Below are positions 6,599-15,313 of a DNA stretch of 19,362 nt, in pieces. The stretch comes from Methyloglobulus sp. Its GTDB lineage: Bacteria > Pseudomonadota > Gammaproteobacteria > Methylococcales > Methylomonadaceae. Under the pieces are notes generated by a model, which made no database searches, had not been told where the DNA came from, and saw nothing but the letters and a program-made list of their open reading frames with translations. The position numbers and the translations under genes were made by a program. Location: positions 1 through 19,362 of the forward strand of contig JABFSV010000516.1 of assembly GCA_013140405.1 (NCBI GenBank), written 5' to 3'. The stretch's first letter is position 1. Each line of letters opens with the position of its first letter.

Positions 6599-9307
6599 CT
6601 AATTCAGCTTCCCGTGGCACTGCTTAAACTTCTTTCCTGACCCACAAGGGCAAGGGTCGTTGCGGCCTACCTTATTGCTTTCTCTCACGAAAGGCTGGGT
6701 TGGTGCGACTGGCATTTCTTCAAGCACAGCTTCGGGGTCATACTCACCTAAGGCCGACACTTCGGCATGTTCGTAGTGCAATTCCTTGGGGGCTTGCATT
6801 TGTTCGTCCATTGCCTGGATGTCTTCTTCTTGCCTGACTTGCACCCTGAACAATATTCTGGTGACCTCATACTTGATATGATCGAGCAAGCTGGTAAACA
6901 TTTCGAAAGCTTCGCGCTTGTATTCCTGCTTGGGGTCTTTTTGCGCGTAACCTCTTAGGTGTATGCCTTTACGCAAATAATCCATCGCCGACAGATGTTC
7001 TTTCCAACTATTGTCCAGCACTTGCAACATGACAGATTTTTCAAAATGCCGCATGACTTCTGGGGTCATTTGCTGCTCTTTTTGATTATAGAACTGCCCC
7101 AGGACATCAAGGATTCGGATACGTAGCGATGCTTCTTGCAGTTTCTTGTCTTGATCGAGCATTTTTTGGATCGGAACTTCGGTATTTAATTCCTGGTACA
7201 AATGATCTTCAAGACCTTTGATATTCCACTGCTCTTCCATGGTTTTTGGCGGAATATACTGGGTGATGAGGTTATTCACCACGTCTTTGCGGATTTCGAC
7301 GATGATGTCGGAAATATCCGTGGCTTCCATTAGCTCATTACGCTGCGCGTAGACCACTTTACGCTGGTCGTTTGCGACATCATCATAGGCTAGGATTTCT
7401 TTACGAATATCAAAGTTGCGGTTTTCTACCTTGCGCTGGGCGTTTTCGATGGATCGGGTAACCCAGGGATGCTCTATCGCTTCACCATTGCCCATACCGA
7501 GCTTTTGCATCAATCCCGCAACACGGTCGGACGCAAAAATTCGCATCAAATCATCTTCCAACGCCAGGTAAAAGCGTGAAGACCCCGGATCGCCCTGACG
7601 GCCTGAACGACCGCGCAACTGGTTGTCGATACGGCGGGATTCATGGCGTTCAGAACCAATCACATGCAAGCCACCAGAAGCTATGACTTGGTTGTGGCGT
7701 TCCAGCCAAACTTCTTTGACTTTATTCTTGTCTGCATCAGGGCCTAATGCCGCCAACTCGGCATCCAGATTGCCACCCAAAACAATATCGGTACCTCGAC
7801 CAGCCATGTTGGTGGCAATTGTAACCGCACCTGGCATACCGGCCTGTTCAACAATATGGGCTTCGCGTTCGTGTTGCTTAGCATTAAGCACTTCATGCTT
7901 AACACCCAGTTTGTTCAGCAAAATCGACACCCGTTCGGAATTCTCGATGGATGTTGTACCCACCAGTACCGGCTGTCCGCGTAAGACGCAATCTTTAATA
8001 TCTTCTGCAACGGCGTTATATTTTTCGTCGGCAGTCAAGTAAACCATATCACCCAAATCCTTGCGGATCATATTTCGGTGTGTGGGTATGACGACCACTT
8101 CAAGGCCATATATTTTGTTTAATTCGAACGCTTCTGTATCTGCGGTGCCGGTCATGCCGGACAGTTTTTCGTACAAACGAAAATAGTTTTGGAAGGTAAT
8201 CGAGGCCATCGTCTGATTTTCGTTTTGGATGGTGACGCGTTCTTTCGCCTCAATCGCCTGATGCAAGCCTTCTGACCAACGCCGTCCTGGCATAATACGT
8301 CCGGTAAATTCGTCAACAATGATTACTTGATCGTTTTGTACAATGTAATCGACATCCCGTTTGAACAAGGAATGTCCGCGCAAGGACGCGCTTAAATAGT
8401 GCATCAGGCGGATATTGGAGGCATCGTACAAGCTGGTGCCTTCCGTCATCAAGCCGTGTTCCACCATGAGGTGTTCGACGCGCTCATGGCCTTTCTCGGT
8501 CAAATGAACTTGGCGTTCTTTCTCGTCAACCCAGTAATCGCCATTGCCTTGCTCTTTTTCTTGTTGCGTCAGATAAGGAATAATGGCATTGGCTTTAATA
8601 TAAATTTCGGTGCTTTCTTCCGTAGCTCCTGAAATAATAAGCGGTGTCCTTGCTTCGTCAATCAGGATAGAATCGACTTCATCAACGATGGCAAAATTCA
8701 ATCCGCGCTGGACTTTCTGCTCCAGGTTGAACGCCATATTGTCGCGTAAATAATCGAACCCAAATTCATTGTTGGTGCCGTAAGTGATGTCTGCCGCATA
8801 CGAAACCTGCCGGTCATGGTGTTCCATCTGGCTGATAATCACGCCCGTGGTCATCCCCAAAAAACCGTATAGCCTGCCCATCCATTCGGAATCGCGTTTA
8901 GCAAGGTAATCGTTGACGGTTACGACATGTACGCCGTTTCCAGGCAAGGCATTGAGGTAGGCGGCCAAGGTTGCCATTAAGGTCTTGCCTTCGCCAGTCT
9001 TCATTTCGGCGATTTTGCCGTCATTGAGAATCATGCCGCCGATCAACTGCACATCAAAATGGCGCATTCCAAAGACACGGGATGACGCTTCCCTGACTGC
9101 GGCAAAGGCTTCTGGAATCAGACTATTGAGCTTCTCGCCTTTATTTATTCGGTTGCGAAATTCTTGGGTCTTAGCTTTTAGTGCTTCATCAGAGAGTTTT
9201 TCGTAGTCTGAGCTTAGGGAATTAATCCTTTTGACCAGCTTCTTCTTTTTCTTAACAAGCCTGTCATTACGGCTTCCAAAAATTAATCTAACCAGCTTGC
9301 TCAGCAT
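6599..9307 (-). CDS. secA: Preprotein translocase ATPase SecA
   Basis: SecA is the motor ATPase that drives preproteins through SecYEG. The protein is 902 residues, almost the same as E. coli SecA. Visible landmarks are [11 protein letters not shown] and the Walker A motif MKTGEGKTL (GEGKT at 105-109), [26 protein letters not shown], Walker B VDEVDS (209-212 as DEVD), the preprotein cross-linking region, [32 protein letters not shown], and the helical scaffold. The C-terminus has the zinc/SecB-binding motif [14 protein letters not shown], with Cys886, Cys888, Cys897 and His898. The ATG at 9305-9307 is preceded by GGAAACAAAT, a modest ribosome-binding site. A TATAAT sits at 9352-9357 on the minus strand, about 45 nt upstream, but no good -35 is paired with it. 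No secM-like gene precedes it, unlike in enterics. Confidence 0.99.
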   Translation of the reverse strand: MLSKLVRLIFGSRNDRLVKKKKKLVKRINSLSSDYEKLSDEALKAKTQEFRNRINKGEKLNSLIPEAFAAVREASSRVFGMRHFDVQLIGGMILNDGKIAEMKTGEGKTLMATLAAYLNALPGNGVHVVTVNDYLAKRDSEWMGRLYGFLGMTTGVIISQMEHHDRQVSYAADITYGTNNEFGFDYLRDNMAFNLEQKVQRGLNFAIVDEVDSILIDEARTPLIISGATEESTEIYIKANAIIPYLTQQEKEQGNGDYWVDEKERQVHLTEKGHERVEHLMVEHGLMTEGTSLYDASNIRLMHYLSASLRGHSLFKRDVDYIVQNDQVIIVDEFTGRIMPGRRWSEGLHQAIEAKERVTIQNENQTMASITFQNYFRLYEKLSGMTGTADTEAFELNKIYGLEVVVIPTHRNMIRKDLGDMVYLTADEKYNAVAEDIKDCVLRGQPVLVGTTSIENSERVSILLNKLGVKHEVLNAKQHEREAHIVEQAGMPGAVTIATNMAGRGTDIVLGGNLDAELAALGPDADKNKVKEVWLERHNQVIASGGLHVIGSERHESRRIDNQLRGRSGRQGDPGSSRFYLALEDDLMRIFASDRVAGLMQKLGMGNGEAIEHPWVTRSIENAQRKVENRNFDIRKEILAYDDVANDQRKVVYAQRNELMEATDISDIIVEIRKDVVNNLITQYIPPKTMEEQWNIKGLEDHLYQELNTEVPIQKMLDQDKKLQEASLRIRILDVLGQFYNQKEQQMTPEVMRHFEKSVMLQVLDNSWKEHLSAMDYLRKGIHLRGYAQKDPKQEYKREAFEMFTSLLDHIKYEVTRILFRVQVRQEEDIQAMDEQMQAPKELHYEHAEVSALGEYDPEAVLEEMPVAPTQPFVRESNKVGRNDPCPCGSGKKFKQCHGKLN

Positions 9308-9499
9308 ATTTGTTTCCGACGTGAATTGGGTATAGTTGAATCAAACTGTTGATTATATACTGTCTGACATATTAGGTACACAAAACCAGCCATCGTTCTA
9401 AACAGAATCAACGCTACATTTGCCCTATTCGGATATATATGGGCTTAAGTACGATAATCAAGCATAAATAATCATGCCAGACGAATAATTTCACATCAA

Positions 9500-9994
9500 A
9501 TGCCCAATCTAAAACACCCCAGCACCAAGATACCCGCGAATAAATTACTTCTTAAGCTTATTTTGCTGGGATTACTCGGCGTTTGTTCGGCTTTTTTATC
9601 GACTTATCGCGGCACAATTGACCCTAAGCGCACGCCAGAAAGTGCATCCCATGATTTAACGGATTTAAATAGCATCAAGAATGCATTTGAAAACCAAATA
9701 AGTAATTTCCAAGTTAAACAAATTGGTTGGGTAGCGAAAATAATGCGGGATGATAACCACGGACTAAGGCACCAACGTTTTATAGTGCAACTTGCTTCGG
9801 GGCAGAGACTTCTAATCGCACACAATACCGATCTAGCACCCAGGGTTGAGGGCTTAAAAGAAGGGGCTGAAATTTCTTTTTATGGCGAATACGAATGGAA
9901 TAATAAGGGCGGGGTTGTCCATTGGACGCACCACGATCCGAAAGGACTGCATCCTAATGGGTGGTTATATTACAACAAACAAAAGTACGATTGA
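9500..9994 (+). CDS. DUF3465 domain protein, membrane-anchored or secreted
   Basis: This is a conserved protein of unknown function, 164 residues, recognised by the DUF3465 signature in its C-terminal two thirds (about 57-163). Key stretches are GLRHQRFIVQL (88-98), GQRLLIAHNTDLAPRV (101-116), GEYEWNNKGGVVHWTHHDP (129-147) and GWLYY (154-158). The His-rich HWTHHDP segment is the most conserved part. Family annotation suggests an OB-fold-like beta barrel; I infer nothing about its ligand. A hydrophobic segment at about 15-34 (LLLKLILLGLLGVCSAFLS) follows Lys-rich residues and should be a signal anchor or signal peptide. Cys29 is not in a good lipobox (Val at -1). The protein is divergent from secA and convergent with the cold-shock gene. 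The 192-nt gap before it has no clear ribosome-binding site or consensus promoter, so the start at 9500 is only likely. An upstream ATG at 9474 hits a stop after four codons. Confidence 0.85.
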   Translation: MPNLKHPSTKIPANKLLLKLILLGLLGVCSAFLSTYRGTIDPKRTPESASHDLTDLNSIKNAFENQISNFQVKQIGWVAKIMRDDNHGLRHQRFIVQLASGQRLLIAHNTDLAPRVEGLKEGAEISFYGEYEWNNKGGVVHWTHHDPKGLHPNGWLYYNKQKYD

Positions 9995-10023
9995 GCGCGG
10001 CCTTTTTGCCGCAAAGGGGAGGC

Positions 10024-10057
10024 AATAGCCCAGCCACAACAAAGCAACTGGGCTATT
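10024..10057. terminator. Symmetric stem-loop between convergent genes (possible bidirectional terminator)
   Basis: AATAGCCCAG (10024-10033) and CTGGGCTATT (10048-10057) form a perfect 10-bp stem with a 14-nt loop, lying between the DUF3465 stop (9994) and the cold-shock stop (10074). Its position suits termination of both transcripts. Neither side has a long T tract, however, so it may work by a Rho-dependent or 3'-end-stabilising route. A smaller hairpin, GCGGC-CTTTTT-GCCGC, lies just before it after the DUF3465 stop. Confidence 0.5.
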
Positions 10058-10073
10058 AGCTTACTGATTTTGC

Positions 10074-10274
10074 TTAAGCGAGGGTAACTTCTTCAGCTTG
10101 TGGGCCTTTTTGGCCTTGGGTAATGGTAAACTTCACTTTTTGGCCTTCGTCCAGAGATTTGAAGCCATTGCCGCTAATATTACGGTAATGAACGAAAACG
10201 TCTGGGCCGCTTTCTTGCTGAATAAAACCAAAACCTTTCTCTGCGTTAAACCATTTAACAGTACCGGTAGTCAT
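10074..10274 (-). CDS. Cold-shock domain protein (CspA family)
   Basis: This small single-domain nucleic-acid chaperone has 66 residues. RNP1 reads KGFGFI (about 13-18) and RNP2 reads VFVHY (26-30), with the core opening TTGTVKWFN and ending EEVTLA. I place the start at the ATG at 10272-10274. It matches the family N-terminus and has AAAGGA five nt upstream, whereas a longer in-frame reading up to 10310 adds non-family residues from the leader. RNP2 is VFVHYRNI, not the commoner VFVHFSAI, so it is a divergent paralogue. It has its own near-consensus promoter and a long leader, as in cold-inducible csp genes. Whether it is cold-induced or constitutive cannot be told from sequence. Confidence 0.95.
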   Translation of the reverse strand: MTTGTVKWFNAEKGFGFIQQESGPDVFVHYRNISGNGFKSLDEGQKVKFTITQGQKGPQAEEVTLA

Positions 10275-10416
10275 GTGAATCCTTTTGTATATAGAGTAAA
10301 TAAAGCCCATTAAGGCTGATGGAGCGGGAAATATGAAAAATACTTAATGATAAACAGGACGAGTGATACAGATAAACTTCGTAGAGATAAGCATAGCGGT
10401 AAATCATTTTCTAGCT
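10275..10416 (-). promoter_or_regulatory. Long 5' leader of the cold-shock gene
   Basis: If transcription starts about seven nt after the -10 box, the leader is roughly 140 nt and ends in AAAGGA-5-ATG. Long leaders of this size are typical of cspA-type mRNAs, where structure changes with temperature. I did not find a convincing cold-box match by eye, so thermosensing is inferred from length and gene identity only. No separate gene is visible in it. Confidence 0.5.
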
Positions 10417-10422
10417 AAGTGG

Positions 10423-10451
10423 ATTGTATAGGCTTTAATTTACTATGTCAA
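10423..10451 (-). promoter_or_regulatory. Near-consensus sigma70 promoter of the cold-shock gene
   Basis: On the minus strand, TTGACA (10446-10451, a perfect -35) and TACAAT (10423-10428, five of six to TATAAT) are separated by exactly 17 nt. This is the best promoter in the window and points to high expression of the cold-shock gene. Confidence 0.8.
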
Positions 10452-10606
10452 TGCAATCCCTACTTACTCCGCATAAATACTTGAATACAGAAAGAACCAT
10501 TTCATAAACCTGCTAAAAGGTTAGAAAGGCGTTGTATCGAATTAGCTTTCCCTCTTGGCAAATTCGGCTATTATCTCTAGCACGGGATTTAACAAGAACG
10601 AATAAC
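10452..10606 (+). promoter_or_regulatory. dciA upstream region with a weak promoter candidate
   Basis: This is the remaining part of the 332-nt gap between the divergent cold-shock gene and dciA. TTGAAT (10481-10486) and CATAAA (10503-10508) are 16 nt apart, a poor sigma70 match (four of six each). I see no small gene, repeat or RNA structure that I can support. Confidence 0.25.
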
Positions 10607-11074
10607 ATGGCACAAAAAGCACAACGACTTAAACCGATTTTAGCTTACCCAAATAGGGCGCTTGCCCAACTTTACCTTCAAATCAACCAACAATTAGCAC
10701 TCCTGAAGCGAATTAAGGCTGTTTTACCAAAAGAGTTGGCAGACCATACTTTGCACTGTGTGCTGAATAACAAAAAACTGCTTGTTTACACGGATTCCGC
10801 CAACTGGGCTTCCCAATTACGTTTTCATGGCAAAACCATGCTCAACGCAATTGAACCCACCACCTTGACACCCACATCTACGATTCAAATTAAAATCATT
10901 AATGCAACGGCAACCACTAACGTAAAGCCCAAGACTGTTATCCCTTCCAAAACTGTAGCTTATGAGATTCACAACCAAAGCCTAATAACCACAGACCCGC
11001 AAGTTAAACACGCGTTAGACAAGCTCAGCACAACCCTCGCTCGGCTTGCGGGCCAAGAAATAACTAAACCTTAA
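10607..11074 (+). CDS. dciA: DciA-like DUF721 protein, putative replicative helicase loader
   Basis: DciA is the ancestral loader or assistant of the DnaB helicase at the chromosome origin in bacteria lacking phage-derived DnaC or DnaI. I place the start at the ATG at 10607 (155 residues). The frame is open further upstream (a TTG at 10532), but those residues do not look conserved. The DUF721 domain spans about residues 12-100 ([23 protein letters not shown], with the conserved [13 protein letters not shown] in its second half). A Thr/Lys-rich tail follows, ending in a helical segment, as in gammaproteobacterial DciA of similar length. The position between lpxC and secA, as in Pseudomonas, supports the call. 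Its TAA (11072-11074) overlaps the lpxC stop on the other strand within the palindrome TTAA. The ribosome-binding site is weak. Confidence 0.82.
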   Translation: MAQKAQRLKPILAYPNRALAQLYLQINQQLALLKRIKAVLPKELADHTLHCVLNNKKLLVYTDSANWASQLRFHGKTMLNAIEPTTLTPTSTIQIKIINATATTNVKPKTVIPSKTVAYEIHNQSLITTDPQVKHALDKLSTTLARLAGQEITKP

Positions 11075-11991
11075 GCAGCCCTAGGGGACTCAGCAGACTG
11101 CATAAAAGAAATCGGTGCTTGCTCTTCATCGTCAAACGTGACCTTTTCCCAAGCATCCGTATCAGCCAACAGGGTTCGTAGCAGCTTATTGTTTAGCCCA
11201 TGCCCTGATTTATACCCAGTGAATTGTCCTATCAAACTGTGACCCAACAAATAAAGGTCACCGATAGCATCAAGGATTTTGTGCTTCACGAATTCGTCCG
11301 CATAACGTAGACCGTCTTCATTAAGGATTTTGCTCTCATCTACCACGATGGCATTATCCAGACTGCCGCCTAAGGCGAGATTGTTTTGTCTCAGCATCTC
11401 AATATCTTTCATGAAGCCAAAAGTTCTGGCCCTGCTGACTTCTTTCACAAACGTAGTTGATGAAAAATCCATCGTAGCCGTCTTGACGTGTTCTTCGAAG
11501 GCCGGATGTTCAAAATCAATCGTGAACGTTACTTTGAAACCATCGAACGGCTCAAAAGCCGCCCATTTGTCACCGTCTTCGACCCTTACGCTGTGTTTGA
11601 TGCGGATATACTGTTTAGGGCAATCCTGTTCTTCAACACCTGCCGATTGCAACAAAAATACAAAAGGCCCAGCACTCCCATCCATAATGGGAACCTCGGC
11701 GGCACTGACATCAATAATTGCGTTATCAATCCCTAGTCCCGCAAAGGCAGAGAGCAAATGCTCTATCGTCGAGATTTTGGTATCTCCAGAAACTAATGTG
11801 GTCGAAAGCACCGTTTCGCCGACATTACCAGGTGCTGCCTGAATAGTGACCGGGAATTCCAAGTCCACACGACGAAACCTGATTCCGGTATTGGGTTCTG
11901 CCGGACGTAAGGTCAAATAAACCTTATCGCCGGTATGAAGCCCTACCCCTGTAGCCCTAATCGTGTTTTTCAAGGTTCGTTGTTTAATCAT
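11071..11991 (-). CDS. lpxC: UDP-3-O-acyl-N-acetylglucosamine deacetylase LpxC
   Basis: LpxC is the cytosolic zinc enzyme catalysing the committed step of lipid A synthesis. It has 306 residues, the usual size. The zinc ligands are visible one residue off E. coli numbering: His78 in STIEHLLSA, and His237 and Asp241 in [12 protein letters not shown]. The catalytic His264 lies in KSGHG. GVGLHTG and [10 protein letters not shown] are also present. It is the last gene of the dcw run, 81 nt after ftsZ. That gap has a TAGAAT-like hexamer but no well-placed -35 and no terminator, so read-through from ftsZ is plausible. Its TAA overlaps that of dciA on the opposite strand, so there is no room for a terminator between the two genes. 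Confidence 0.99.
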   Translation of the reverse strand: MIKQRTLKNTIRATGVGLHTGDKVYLTLRPAEPNTGIRFRRVDLEFPVTIQAAPGNVGETVLSTTLVSGDTKISTIEHLLSAFAGLGIDNAIIDVSAAEVPIMDGSAGPFVFLLQSAGVEEQDCPKQYIRIKHSVRVEDGDKWAAFEPFDGFKVTFTIDFEHPAFEEHVKTATMDFSSTTFVKEVSRARTFGFMKDIEMLRQNNLALGGSLDNAIVVDESKILNEDGLRYADEFVKHKILDAIGDLYLLGHSLIGQFTGYKSGHGLNNKLLRTLLADTDAWEKVTFDDEEQAPISFMQSAESPRAA

Positions 11992-12072
11992 AACTTTAAG
12001 CCATTTAAGTGAGACAATAAAACCATTCTATCACAATCAACCTTTTAGTAAGGCAAGACCAAGGATAGTCCC

Positions 12073-13233
12073 TTAATCTGCTTGCCTTCTTAAAAAGGCT
12101 GGAATATCAAGATAATCCAAGTCCATTTCTTTCTTAGGTTGTGCGCCAAACCGTGTTTCCCTGATTTCAGGACGGTTTTGCCTCATGACTGTGGGCTTAT
12201 CTAGCACACCATAGTTTAGCTCACCCGCCGCCGCTTTTTGCATAAGCCGATCTGTTGTCCTGATGATTTGCGCTCGTGGCAAACCCATCCCAGTGGCAAC
12301 AACGGTAACTTTAATCTCATCACCTAATGACGAATCAACGGCAGTGCCGATTTTTATCACGGCATCTTCTGCAGCGAATTCGTGAACAATATTGCCCACT
12401 TCATTAAACTCAGCTATACCCATTTCAGCCGCGGAAATATTCACCAAAATACCGCGTGCGCCTTGTAAATTGATATCTTCCAACAATGGGCAAGCAATGG
12501 CCTTTTCTGCCGCTTCCCGTGCGCGGTTTTCACCTTTGGCTGTTCCTGTGCCCATAATGGCAGCACCCATGCCTGACATGACCGTCCTGACATCAGCAAA
12601 ATCGACGTTAATCAAACCAGGATGGATAATTAGGTCGGTAATGCCTTGGACAGCATCCAACAATACGTCATTAGCCGCTTTAAACGCATTAATGAGGGAT
12701 GCATTTTTTCCTAAAACCGGCAACAACTTCTCGTTAGGTATGGTAATGACTGAATCAACATATTTTTCAAGCTCGGCTATGCCTTGCTCGGCAATTGCCA
12801 TCTTCTTTTTGCCTTCAAATGAGAACGGCTTGGTGACAACAGCAACAGTCAGGATACCCATCTCCCTGGCAATTTCAGCAATCACCGGAATGGCTCCAGT
12901 ACCAGTACCACCACCCATGCCAGCAGTCAAAAACACCATATCCGCACCAGTGATCACTTCCTTGATACGCTCTTTATTTTCCATTGCCGCTTGTTTTCCG
13001 ACTTCTGGATTGGTGCCTGCACCTAAACCTTTTGTTAACTCAACGCCTAATTGAATGATAGTGTTAGTGTTCAACTTCCTCAGAGCCTGTGCATCGGTGT
13101 TTGCACAGATGAACTCAACACCTTCAATATGGCAGTCAACCATATGATTGACTGCATTACCGCCGCCGCCACCCACACCGATGACTTTGATAACTGCATT
13201 ATCATTTGACATATCTAATAATTCATATTTCAT
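12073..13233 (-). CDS. ftsZ: Cell division GTPase FtsZ
   Basis: FtsZ is the tubulin homologue that polymerises into the Z ring and recruits the divisome. The 386-residue protein has the N-terminal glycine-rich GGGGGNAVNHM, the tubulin signature GGGTGTG (107-113), the T7 catalytic loop NVDFADV (209-215), a short linker (about 320-368), and the C-terminal conserved peptide (DYLDIPAFLRRQAD) that binds FtsA and ZipA. The start ATG is preceded by GAGG eight nt upstream. It lies 31 nt after ftsA and 81 nt before lpxC, the canonical order. Nothing is missing or unusual. Confidence 0.99.
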   Translation of the reverse strand: MKYELLDMSNDNAVIKVIGVGGGGGNAVNHMVDCHIEGVEFICANTDAQALRKLNTNTIIQLGVELTKGLGAGTNPEVGKQAAMENKERIKEVITGADMVFLTAGMGGGTGTGAIPVIAEIAREMGILTVAVVTKPFSFEGKKKMAIAEQGIAELEKYVDSVITIPNEKLLPVLGKNASLINAFKAANDVLLDAVQGITDLIIHPGLINVDFADVRTVMSGMGAAIMGTGTAKGENRAREAAEKAIACPLLEDINLQGARGILVNISAAEMGIAEFNEVGNIVHEFAAEDAVIKIGTAVDSSLGDEIKVTVVATGMGLPRAQIIRTTDRLMQKAAAGELNYGVLDKPTVMRQNRPEIRETRFGAQPKKEMDLDYLDIPAFLRRQAD

Positions 13234-13264
13234 TATCGCTACCTCTAGTAAGACTTGTTATTAA

Positions 13265-14491
13265 TTAAAAATTACCCTGAAACCAACTTTTTACTTTTGC
13301 AAAAAAACCTAAATCCTCTGTATCAACACTCCTGATACCACCCTGGTGTTCTTTACCGTACATTAACAACCCGACTCCAGTGGAGTGAATTGGGTTTTTT
13401 ACCACTTCTGTCAACCCGCTGACATTTTGTGGTACGCCCATACGTACTGGCATATGGAAAATTTCTTCCGCCAATTCAATCAACCCCATCACTTTCGAAC
13501 TACCGCCTGTCAATACTATGCCGGCAGCAATCAATTCTTCATAACCGCTGCGCCTTAATTCTGATTGCACAAGCAGCATTAATTCTTCATACCGAGGTTC
13601 GATAATCTCGGCCAAGTTTTGTGTGGAAATTTTGCGGGGTGGACGATCACCAATGCTAGGCACTTCAATGACTCCATCGACACTAGCTAATTGGGTTAGC
13701 GCACAAGCATAAGTGCGTTTGATTTCCTCGGCATTGACGGTGGGTGTCCGCAAAGCCACGGCAATGTCGTTAGTCACTTGGTCACCCGCTATAGGAATAA
13801 CGGCGGTATGCTTAATCGCGCCCTCGACGAAAATTGCGATGTCCGTCGTGCCGCCACCGATGTCAATCAAACAAACGCCCAGATCTTTCTCATCCTCGGT
13901 CAATACCGAATTACAGGATGCTAATTGCTCCAGCACGATGTCTTCAACTTCCAACCCACAACGTCGGATACATTTGATGATGTTTTGCGACGCACTGACA
14001 CTCCCAGTCACCATGTGTACCCTGGCTTCCAAGCGGATACCCGACATGCCGATAGGTTCTTTGATGCCGTCCTGTAAATCGATAATAAATTCCTGCGGCA
14101 GGATGTGCAGGATCTTCTGGTCTGCTGGAACGGCTACTGCCCGTGCGGAATCAATCACCCGATCAATGTCGTATTGGGTGACTTCCTTATCTTTGATCGC
14201 AACTACACCATGAGAATTGAGGCTACGGATATGGCTACCGGCTATGCCTGCAAACACAGATTTAATCTGGCATCCTGCCATTAATTCAGCCTCCTCAATG
14301 GCACGCTGTATGGATTGCACAGTCGATTCCAGGTTGACCACCACACCTTTTTTCAAGCCACGGGAGGCCGTTGAACCTATCCCAATGACTTCCAGATTAC
14401 CGTCGCTAGACAATTCGCCCACAATAGCCGCGACTTTTGAAGTACCTATATCTAGCCCGACTATCAAATTACGTTCTGTTTTCTTCGCCAT
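13265..14491 (-). CDS. ftsA: Cell division protein FtsA
   Basis: FtsA is the actin-like ATPase that tethers FtsZ to the membrane and recruits later divisome proteins. It has 408 residues. Phosphate-binding loops are visible as GLDIGTSKV (12-20) and DIGGGTTD (210-217), with the adenosine motif IVLTGGSSK. The extreme C-terminus (FFAKVKSWFQGNF) is the expected amphipathic membrane-targeting helix. It follows ftsQ after 39 nt and precedes ftsZ by 31 nt. Confidence 0.99.
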   Translation of the reverse strand: MAKKTERNLIVGLDIGTSKVAAIVGELSSDGNLEVIGIGSTASRGLKKGVVVNLESTVQSIQRAIEEAELMAGCQIKSVFAGIAGSHIRSLNSHGVVAIKDKEVTQYDIDRVIDSARAVAVPADQKILHILPQEFIIDLQDGIKEPIGMSGIRLEARVHMVTGSVSASQNIIKCIRRCGLEVEDIVLEQLASCNSVLTEDEKDLGVCLIDIGGGTTDIAIFVEGAIKHTAVIPIAGDQVTNDIAVALRTPTVNAEEIKRTYACALTQLASVDGVIEVPSIGDRPPRKISTQNLAEIIEPRYEELMLLVQSELRRSGYEELIAAGIVLTGGSSKVMGLIELAEEIFHMPVRMGVPQNVSGLTEVVKNPIHSTGVGLLMYGKEHQGGIRSVDTEDLGFFAKVKSWFQGNF

Positions 14492-14530
14492 ATTATTTGC
14501 TCTTTGTCGTCTTCATATTGACAATCATTT

Positions 14531-15313
14531 TTATTCTTGCATTTTGGGTTTTCCCCAGTCTATCGGTTCAATATCAGGCTTCCATGACACTGCATAACCA
14601 TTCGGATAGCGCAAATCAACTACCTGCATAGCGTCGATCTTTTCTTGACCTAAAACGGGGAAGGTATCCAAAAACCGCTGTAATTTTTTTAACTGCCCAG
14701 TGCGCCCTAACAGTATTTCCAAACCTGTCTTTAATTTGATTTTCCATGCTTCCCGATCATTGACGTTAAATTCCGCCAATTCCAAGGCTTGATCTTCCAA
14801 TGCTATCTTCACGCCTTTCATAATCTCTAAGGTCTTGGCTTCCTGTTGTTTCGGGCCTTCCACCAATAACAAGGATTGAAACTGACTTACATTATTCGGC
14901 GTAAACAATTCGCCATACTCAGTCAACAAGCCATTTTGTCCCCAACGTACATAAGCCTTACGCTCATTAACTCTTATATCAATGGTATCCGGCCAAACCC
15001 GTTCAACGGCTGCGCTTTTTACCCAAGGTAACTTTGCAACAGTCGCATGAATAAGCTGCATATCCGCATCGAAAATACTGGTCGTCACCATGGGCATCAA
15101 TGCCACTTTTATTTCATCCTTGCTAAGGTACTGAAAAACACCTTCGGTTCTCACGTACCGTATTGGCAAAGATTCCGTGACCTTGTTGCTAACAACTTGC
15201 TGCCGCAATCCCCAAACCGCCAATGCCAAAAGCATTAAGATCAGCAATGTTTTTACAACTTGCATAGTTAATTTACCGACAACTGGTTTCCAGTATTCGC
15301 CAAACCAACTCAT
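14531..15313 (-). CDS. ftsQ: Cell division protein FtsQ
   Basis: FtsQ is the bitopic inner-membrane hub of the FtsQBL subcomplex linking early and late divisome proteins. I choose the ATG at 15311-15313 (260 residues) over the TTG three codons upstream. Either start overlaps the end of ddl, by about 41 or 50 nt. Residues 1-16 are a short cytoplasmic tail, about 17-36 form the transmembrane helix (MQVVKTLLILMLLALAVWGL), about 48-118 the POTRA domain (IRYVRTEGVFQYLSKDEIK through LPWVKSAAVERVWPDTIDIRV), and the rest the beta domain with LLTEYGELF and VDLRYPNGYAVSW. Synteny between ddl and ftsA settles the identification. Confidence 0.95.
   Translation of the reverse strand: MSWFGEYWKPVVGKLTMQVVKTLLILMLLALAVWGLRQQVVSNKVTESLPIRYVRTEGVFQYLSKDEIKVALMPMVTTSIFDADMQLIHATVAKLPWVKSAAVERVWPDTIDIRVNERKAYVRWGQNGLLTEYGELFTPNNVSQFQSLLLVEGPKQQEAKTLEIMKGVKIALEDQALELAEFNVNDREAWKIKLKTGLEILLGRTGQLKKLQRFLDTFPVLGQEKIDAMQVVDLRYPNGYAVSWKPDIEPIDWGKPKMQE

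Noticed and set aside
7623..8042. 139-codon open frame antisense to secA
   Set aside because: It overlaps conserved SecA motifs on the other strand and has no recognisable domain or start signal.
9500..9994. DUF3465 gene as a SecM equivalent
   Set aside because: It is divergent from secA, has no arrest-like C-terminal motif, and encodes a folded conserved domain.
10275..10310. N-terminal extension of the cold-shock protein
   Set aside because: The added residues do not match the family. The strong AAAGGA is placed for the ATG at 10274, and the region belongs to the leader.
11330..11842. 170-codon open frame antisense to lpxC
   Set aside because: It is a shadow of lpxC with no motif and no start context.
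12392..13054. 220-codon open frame antisense to ftsZ
   Set aside because: It lies wholly inside a certain ftsZ gene, has Pro/Ser/Ala-rich low-information content and no family motif. It is a shadow of the coding strand.
13713..14213. 166-codon open frame antisense to ftsA
   Set aside because: It is a shadow of ftsA with Ser/Thr/Met-rich composition and no independent promoter or ribosome-binding site.
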